DNA of 64,000 nucleotides from Strongylocentrotus purpuratus (lineage: Eukaryota > Echinodermata > Echinoidea > Camarodonta > Strongylocentrotidae), in assembly GCF_000002235.5 (NCBI RefSeq), contig NW_022145607.1, positions 34,857,529-34,921,528 on the forward strand, in the 5' to 3' direction. Positions within the stretch are counted from its first letter, which is position 1; the number at the start of each line of letters is the position of its first letter. This document shows positions 58,693-64,000 of this stretch, piece by piece. Below the pieces are notes generated by a model. The model searched no databases. It saw nothing but the letters and a program-made list of their open reading frames with translations, and was not told where the DNA came from. The translations under genes and the position numbers were made by a program.

Positions 58693-58699
58693 TTAAATA

Positions 58700-59609
58700 A
58701 TGCAAATGCAATTACAAACAAAGAAGCTGAATAGGAATCAAATTATCAGTAATTCAGTTATTTAGTGATTTCTCAGTGGGGTGAGAATTGATTTATGAAT
58801 TTTTATAAAGAAACAGAGTTTTTATGAATTTTAGAAATGGGATTCTAGATAGAGAGAAATTATATTTTGCAGTTGATAGGCTGTTAGGAAGACCAAACAT
58901 GTCAGAAATGTAATGCACTACTAGACAGATGTTTAAGTTAAAAACTAAAAGACATACATGTAAGTAGATCTACTGTAGATCTATATTAACTGTGATTTAA
59001 AATGGCTTGAAGTCTTTAACCACCTTAACCATCCCTCCCACAAATAAAAATAAAAATAAAAAGCAGGGGATTTCAACAAATTAAAAAAGGTAGAGAGAAA
59101 GAGATAGTGAGAAACATAATGAAATCAAAACATAAAACATTTTTGTTTTTTATAAATCTGAACCTGTCAGTGTCAAGAAACTTAGAAAAAAAAGTTTGAA
59201 AAAGTCCAGATTCTAAAGTTGAAGATTTGATTGAAATGCAACAGTACCTAAAGTCTACCTTGTAATGATTGATAATGGAATAGTAGAACTAGAGTGTAGG
59301 AGCAACTGCCATTTGAACAATAAATCACAGAACACGAGTTGTGAGATACAAACAAACTCTGCGAGATCGAGATCTATTTCAAGCCGGGAGACGCATGCTA
59401 CTGCGAAAGTGCGGAAGTAGAGGGGCAATGCGACAACGTACGCTGAGCTGAATGGGTGCACTGGGTTACATTTTGAAAACAAGTCCCGCAGTCGAAAAAA
59501 AAATGCACAAAAATACATGCATTAAAAACATCTTTCCAGAATATGACACTTGCTAAATTTATAACTATAATGTGGTACAGGCTTCTGGGGTTACTTTGGA
59601 ATAACATAC
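58700..59609. other. AT-rich intron block next to exon 1
   Basis: No repeat family or nested gene recognised. It includes an (ATAAAA)n-like stretch at about 59044-59060. Confidence 0.45.
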
Positions 59610-60035
59610 CTTCCAACCAGCTGAACTATTGCTGTCTCCTTTATCCTTGAAAAATGGGACATTTTTGACCATCCAGTCGTAAATTTGTGACAAGGTCAAG
59701 CGCTGATCGGGAGCGCTTTGAATAGCTTTGGTTATCAAATCTGCATATGACAGGTTTCCCCAGGCATTTCTTCTTGAACCATTCCGTCTCTGTGATGATG
59801 GTGTTGATAATTCACGGTTTTCTCCGCCTTCTAAAGGTAAAACTGGTTTAATATCAAGCGGTTCTTCAGCCAGGACGGCAGGGCTGAGAGCGGAGTGAGC
59901 GTGATCTACCGGTGGAGCCCCGGCGGCATTGCCTGGTTGCCCCGGCTTCGAGTCCAAAAAATCTGGCCGACGCAACGGCCATGTACAAGAACGTGGTCGA
60001 GCTTGCGGCTCAAAATCGGGGTCGTTGTCAACCAT
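59610..60035 (-). CDS. foxo: FoxO transcription factor, coding exon 1 (N-terminus and forkhead N-half)
   Basis: Encodes residues 1-142. The start is well supported: the ATG sits in a good context (ACG before it, G after it) and an in-frame TGA lies at 60078-60080. [15 protein letters not shown] near the N-terminus contains the first Akt motif RPRSCT, placing the phospho-acceptor at Thr18, the equivalent of Thr24/Thr32 in vertebrate FOXO1/FOXO3. Phosphorylation there is known to allow 14-3-3 binding and cytoplasmic retention. Residues 30-85 are Pro/Ala-rich. The forkhead domain begins at about residue 88 ([18 protein letters not shown]), continues through [19 protein letters not shown], and carries the FoxO-specific insertion [11 protein letters not shown]. 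The exon ends exactly after GWK at donor AAG|GTATGT. Reading past the donor would add 14 unrelated residues and a stop. With exon 2 the protein is 552 residues, shorter than vertebrate FOXO1 or FOXO3. Confidence 0.96.
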
Positions 60036-60594
60036 CGTGGCGATGTTTCCAAAGAGTATTAATATTCCAAAATTTGGTCACAAGTGCACGGTATCATTGA
60101 GAAGTATCCACTAAAGTCCAGGTGGCTGTCGTTCCATATAACATGAATGTGTCTGCTCTAAGTTGTTAGTCACATACTATCCAGTCTTTCTCTGTAACGT
60201 AAAAGTTCAACCCACATAAACGCATCGAAGCAGCAATGCAATCGCTCTACGTACGTATGCGCGCGTGTTCGTGTACGGTCTTGATTTGAATGCGTACAAT
60301 ATACGTACATGCTAATATGGAAAGCCGTTGGTGACTTTATTCACGTGCCCCAGACGTATGGAACGCGGCACACGTCTGCTAAATTGACCAATCACCGCCT
60401 GTTATTTAGCAGGCGCGTGCAAGGTGCGATAGCACACGCCTGTTACTTTGCCAGACGGATGCGCAGAACGCTCGTAAATTGAATTTTAAGGCAACCAATC
60501 AAGTCCGCTGTTACAAAGCTGCTCAGCTCAGTACGTACGGGGCCTGTTCGCTATTACAAAACTGCTCATGTCAGTACTGGATGGGGGACACACC
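60036..60594 (-). promoter_or_regulatory. foxo: FoxO 5' leader and putative promoter
   Basis: Lies immediately upstream of the FoxO start codon. It is richer in CpG than most of the window, with a CACGTG E-box at 60342-60347 and CCAAT motifs on the plus strand at 60388-60392 and 60495-60499. A short inverted pair CGCCTG/CAGGCG lies at 60396-60415. No TATA box is obvious. A phrase TTACAAA.CTGCTCA..TCAGTAC occurs twice at about 60512-60535 and 60554-60577. The transcription start site is not determinable from sequence alone. Confidence 0.5.
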
Positions 60595-62660
60595 CACGGC
60601 CAGGCACGGATCCAGGGGAGGGCCGAAGGGGTCTCCCCCCTCACCCGCCAAAAAAGAGAGAGAGCTAGAGAGAGAAGGAACAGAAGGGAAGGGGAAAGAG
60701 GAGAGAAAGGAAAGAAAGAAGAGGAAAGAAAAGAGGGGAAAAAGAGGGGGGGGGGACAAAAAAAGAGTAGGAAGGATAAAGGAAAGAGGAGAGCTAAAGG
60801 GAACAAAAAAAGGGAAAGAAAAAAAGAAACAGGTGAAAAGAAAGGGAGGGGGTCAGATGCAATTAATCCAGCCAACAACATGAGGTTCAGGTAGGGGGTG
60901 AAAGGCCTTTGCCTTTCGCCCAGCAAACTTTAAAAACAGAGAAGGAAGGGAAGAGGAAGGGAAAGAGATGAGAAAGGGAAAGAAAAAAAAAAGAGGAAGA
61001 AGAAAGGTAGGGGAGATCAGTTGCGATTTTTCCCGTCATAAAGGTGTGGATCGGGGGCAAAAGGCCCTTGTCTCCCCCTCCCCCCTCAGCAAGAGAGAGA
61101 GAGAGAGAGATAAAGAAGGGAGGGAGGGAATGGGAAAGAGGAGAGAAAGGGAAAGAAAATAAAGAGTAAGAGGAAAAGAAAAGGGGAAAAGATATGGTTT
61201 CGTTCTCATCTCGCCTCCGCCAAACGAGACCAAGCACCAGATACGCCACTAGACACCACTGGCGTAATAATTCGAAGGGGGCAGCCTCCCCCTTAAATGG
61301 TTTATTTCTAATTCGATTTCAGTGATTTACAAATGTTGTAAAATGACATAATTTTTTAGTAAATTATACTGTTTTATGAGTTTGTTGGAAAATGACGAAT
61401 TCCGAAAGTTACAGTCAGGCGAGATATATGTTTATTTTGAGGTCTGCACGTCAAGGCTCGCGGAACATAAATTGGTGTGGAGTTTAGGGGCGGAGCCCCC
61501 AGAAGCTCAGGGGCAATGGGCATTTATTACGTTCAGATGAGCATATTTTGATACCTTATTATGACACGGGTAGGTCACGAATTGGCGTGGGGTCCAGGGG
61601 CTGAGCCCCAGGAAACTCAGGGGCTATCGGGGCATTCATTACGTTCAGATGAGCATATTTTGATACCCCGGAAACTCAGGGGTTTTTAGGCATTTTATAA
61701 CGGTCAGATAAGCATTCAGGGGCACACCTTAGGGCCCTTGGTGGGGTCAAGAGGGTGAAGCCTCTGAAATTTCATTTAATTACGGTCAGTTGATCATATT
61801 TTGAGACTTCATTATTTTGTGACACTGGCAGGTAACAATTTATTTTTCTTACTTTCTCCCTACTTCTCTTGAATATACTTTTTCAAAATAGTGAGGGGAC
61901 CCATGCCCCCGAGCCCCGCTGTGCCGCTAGCCTTGACATGTAGACCTCTAAATAAGCATACTTCTCGCCTGACTGTAACTTTGGGAATTCGTCATTTTCC
62001 AACAAACTCATAAAACAGTATAATTTACTAAAAGTTATGTCATTTCACAACTTTTGTAAATCACTGAAATCGAATTAGAAATAAACCTCGTTTTATTCTT
62101 ATTTGGGGGAGTACGCCAGTAGAGTCCAGTGGCGTATATGGCGCTTGGTCTCGCTTGGGGGGGGGGGGGGGGAGAGCGCAAAAGCACATCTTTCCCCCTT
62201 TTCTTTTCTTCTTCCTCTTTGTTTTATTTCACTTTCTCTCCTCTTTCCCTTCCCCGACCTTCCTTCTCTCTCTCCCTCTCTCTCTTTTTTTTTGCTGAGG
62301 GGGGAGGGGAGGCAAGGGCATTTCGGCCCCGCGATCAACACGTCATTGGCTGGATTAATTGCAAGTGATCTTCTCTCCTTTTCACCCTTTTCTTTTTCTT
62401 CTTTCTCTTTTTTTCTGTCCCTTATCGCTTTCCTCTTTTCCTTTCCCTTCCTCCTCTCTTCCTTTTTTGGGGGCGAAGGAGGGCTGGAGGGGAAGGCAAT
62501 GCCTTTTCCCCCTCCCCCGATCCCCTTCTTTTACCTCTTTTCTTATCTTCTTTTTCTTCTTTCTTTCCTTTCTCTCCTCTTTCCCTTATTTTCCTTAATC
62601 TCTCTCTTTTTTTGTGGGGGGGGGGGAGGCCCCTCGCCCCTCCGACGCCTGGTAGCACAC
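60595..62660. mobile_element. Nested foldback element, about 2.1 kb, with long inverted arms
   Basis: The outer arms (about 60595-61249 and 62131-62660) are inverted relatives: GGGGAGGGCCGAAGGGG-type ends, purine-rich blocks on the left and pyrimidine-rich on the right, an AATTAATCCAGCCAA segment on the left whose complement TTGGCTGGATTAATT is on the right, and CCCCCTCAGCAA facing TTGCTGAGGGGG. Inside, a second element (about 61250-62130) has its own long arms: 61290-61470 pairs with 61940-62090 (AAACAGTATAATTTACTAAA on the right against its complement on the left), with CACTGGCGTA and TACGCCAGTAG termini. The centre is a diverged tandem repeat (61480-61850). Frames across the arms are low-complexity artefacts. 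Long foldback transposons (TU elements) are known from sea urchins; membership is not shown here. Confidence 0.75.
61480..61850. repeat. Diverged tandem repeat at the centre of the foldback
   Basis: ATTACGTTCAGATGAGCATA then TTTTGATACC occurs at about 61527 and 61640, with weaker copies near 61695 and 61777. GGGGC(G/T)GAGCCCC-type phrases precede the first two. Confidence 0.65.
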
Positions 62661-62664
62661 ACTT

Positions 62665-64000
62665 TAGCAGTCATGCAGTCAGGTAAAACAAACACTATTT
62701 TTTTGTTTTAATCTGAGAATGTATACTATTATCTAAATCTATTAAGAATAAATCATTGTCAAAATCATTCCATAAACTGGGGTAAATAGGCCACCTTTAT
62801 AACCAACATCTTATTATTATAATTTGATTGCAAGGACCTCAGGGAGAACAGCATAAATATTGATGAGGCTACCCTGGGTAAAGAAGACTGTATTATTATT
62901 ATTATTATTATTATTGTTTTTTTATTATTACACATATCTTAAACATTCAAATATTTAAAAAAAACAAAGAACAGAAGTATAAAGTAGAAAAAATGATACA
63001 AAATGTACAAATGAAGATACTATCATCCACCCCCCCCCCCCATCATCAGTTATTATTTCCAATCAGCGTTAAACAAACACGTAGAGTTATGTAAATATAT
63101 ATTTACGCGTACGTAATATATAAACACTATCAATTATTTCAAATATTATAGAACTCAAACAGTAAATCATATTGGGATTGCATTACCCCGTTGTACGCTA
63201 CATGACGCGAAAACCTTCAAGGCCCGAGAGTGTCCAAGCTCCCTATCCCCCAACAAGACACAATTTTAAAGTGCCCCCCCCCCCCCCTCTCCGAGCAGTA
63301 ACTAGGCTTGTAGTCCGGTCAGCTCCGTCTGGTATCCTGAGGTTTTGAGAATTCCAGTGTCATGGACAAACGAAAATCTTGAAAATTTTCATTGGCTAAA
63401 ATTATTGTATAGTTTCTGGGTGCCTGGAGATGGTAGATCCATAAGTTCTAATAAAAGCTCCGTTCACATATGCCTTCCGGTCACAAAACCGTATCTTATT
63501 TAGCTAAAAATCTTGAAAATCTAAATTCCTTACTTATTTGGAAAATATATCGTGCAATATTGTATATTTACGAAAAGCTTGAATGTGGTATAACCTAAAG
63601 GGTAAATCCACTTTAAAATAATTCGCTTTCAATAGATGCAGAAAAACAAGAGGAGCAGAGCAAAAAAAAATAAGGAAGTTATGATTTTTTTTTTTAAATA
63701 TGAAAAACTATGGAACAATGGAAATCACTACACAAATTGCCAATTTGGTTATCAGTTTGTGACGCCATTGCCTCACTATTTATCAATTGCTTTATATATT
63801 TTTATCCCATTAATTCCCCTCTTTATACCCAAAACTTGATTTCCCCATGCCTTTGCCCAGGTTATATGATTTGTATCGTATTGCGGGCATGACATTTCAC
63901 AATATCTTTTATAAACTTTGAAGAATTGAAACTATTTTCAGAATATTGTATATTCATAATTATTGACTTTTATATAAATAAATTTTCAGAATTCACATTT
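62665..64000. other. AT-rich non-coding stretch
   Basis: Holds a (TTA)n microsatellite at about 62891-62919 and poly-C runs at about 63030-63041 and 63275-63287. No gene recognised. Confidence 0.45.

Larger units (their letters stand above)
38071..59609 (-). other. foxo: FoxO intron splitting the forkhead domain (about 21.5 kb)
   Basis: Bounded by donor AAG|GTATGT at the exon 1 end (59610/59609) and acceptor CCCCTGCAG|AAC at 38071/38070; phase 0. It splits the domain between GWK and NSIRHNLS, the same position as the large first intron of vertebrate FOXO genes. It is packed with MITEs, hairpin repeats, microsatellites and ACATGT-rich DNA. No nested gene was found. Confidence 0.92.

Noticed and set aside
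59565..59609. Continuation of the FoxO exon 1 frame by 14 codons to a stop
   Set aside because: These residues follow a consensus donor and do not match the forkhead domain, which continues correctly in exon 2.
60479..61249. Lys/Arg/Glu-rich frames on plus and Phe/Ser/Leu-rich frames on minus
   Set aside because: They are translations of the purine-rich arm of the foldback element, open on both strands.
62099..62711. 202-codon plus-strand frame and overlapping frames
   Set aside because: This is the pyrimidine-rich right arm of the foldback; it gives Phe/Ser/Leu/Pro runs and no domain.
1..64000. tRNA and rRNA genes
   Set aside because: I looked for GGTTCRANNCC-type B boxes and conserved rRNA segments and saw none I could support; a covariance-model search would be needed to exclude them.

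Overview
This is a eukaryotic, animal, chromosomal window. It is AT-rich and gene-poor, full of short non-autonomous transposons, microsatellites and the self-complementary motif ACATGT/TGTACA. The one host gene I can identify is a FoxO forkhead transcription factor on the minus strand, split over two coding exons by an intron of about 21.5 kb. The FoxO sequence, the repeat content and the TACATGTACATGTA-type low-complexity DNA suggest a deuterostome invertebrate, most probably an echinoderm such as a sea urchin. The species is inferred, not proven.

Layout from left to right. 1-625: tandem 181-182 bp units separated by poly-G. 626-11.8 kb: non-coding DNA with a hAT-type MITE (miniature inverted-repeat transposable element), a palindromic element, a LINE/SINE-like tail and purine/pyrimidine microsatellites. 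11.8-13.7 kb: an intact reverse transcriptase reading frame from a 5'-truncated non-LTR retrotransposon (minus strand). Its 5' end lies inside a 262-bp inverted repeat that matches perfectly by eye. 14.8-36.8 kb: non-coding, with several dispersed repeat families. 36.84-60.04 kb: FoxO. Exon 2 (36838-38070) holds the second half of the forkhead domain and the C-terminus. The intron (38071-59609) carries many MITEs, tandem duplications and some complex candidate regulatory stretches. Exon 1 (59610-60035) holds the N-terminus and the first half of the forkhead domain. 60.04-60.6 kb: 5' leader and putative promoter. 60.6-62.66 kb: a nested foldback element of about 2 kb just upstream of FoxO. 62.7-64 kb: AT-rich non-coding DNA.

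The joined FoxO product would be 552 residues. It has all three Akt-type phosphorylation motifs (Thr18, Ser187, Ser246), the FoxO-specific insertion in the forkhead domain, a basic nuclear localisation region and a conserved C-terminal activation segment. A consensus splice donor (GTAAGT) starts 4 nt after the stop codon, which predicts a separate 3' UTR exon further left, possibly within this window but not located.

The observations most worth follow-up are: a dispersed hairpin family of about 80 nt with nine recognisable copies; three hAT-like MITEs, two with exact 8-bp target duplications; a family of about 350-420 bp flanked by TTAA; the perfect inverted repeat at the retrotransposon 5' end; and the long nested foldback next to the FoxO promoter. 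All alignments were done by eye.
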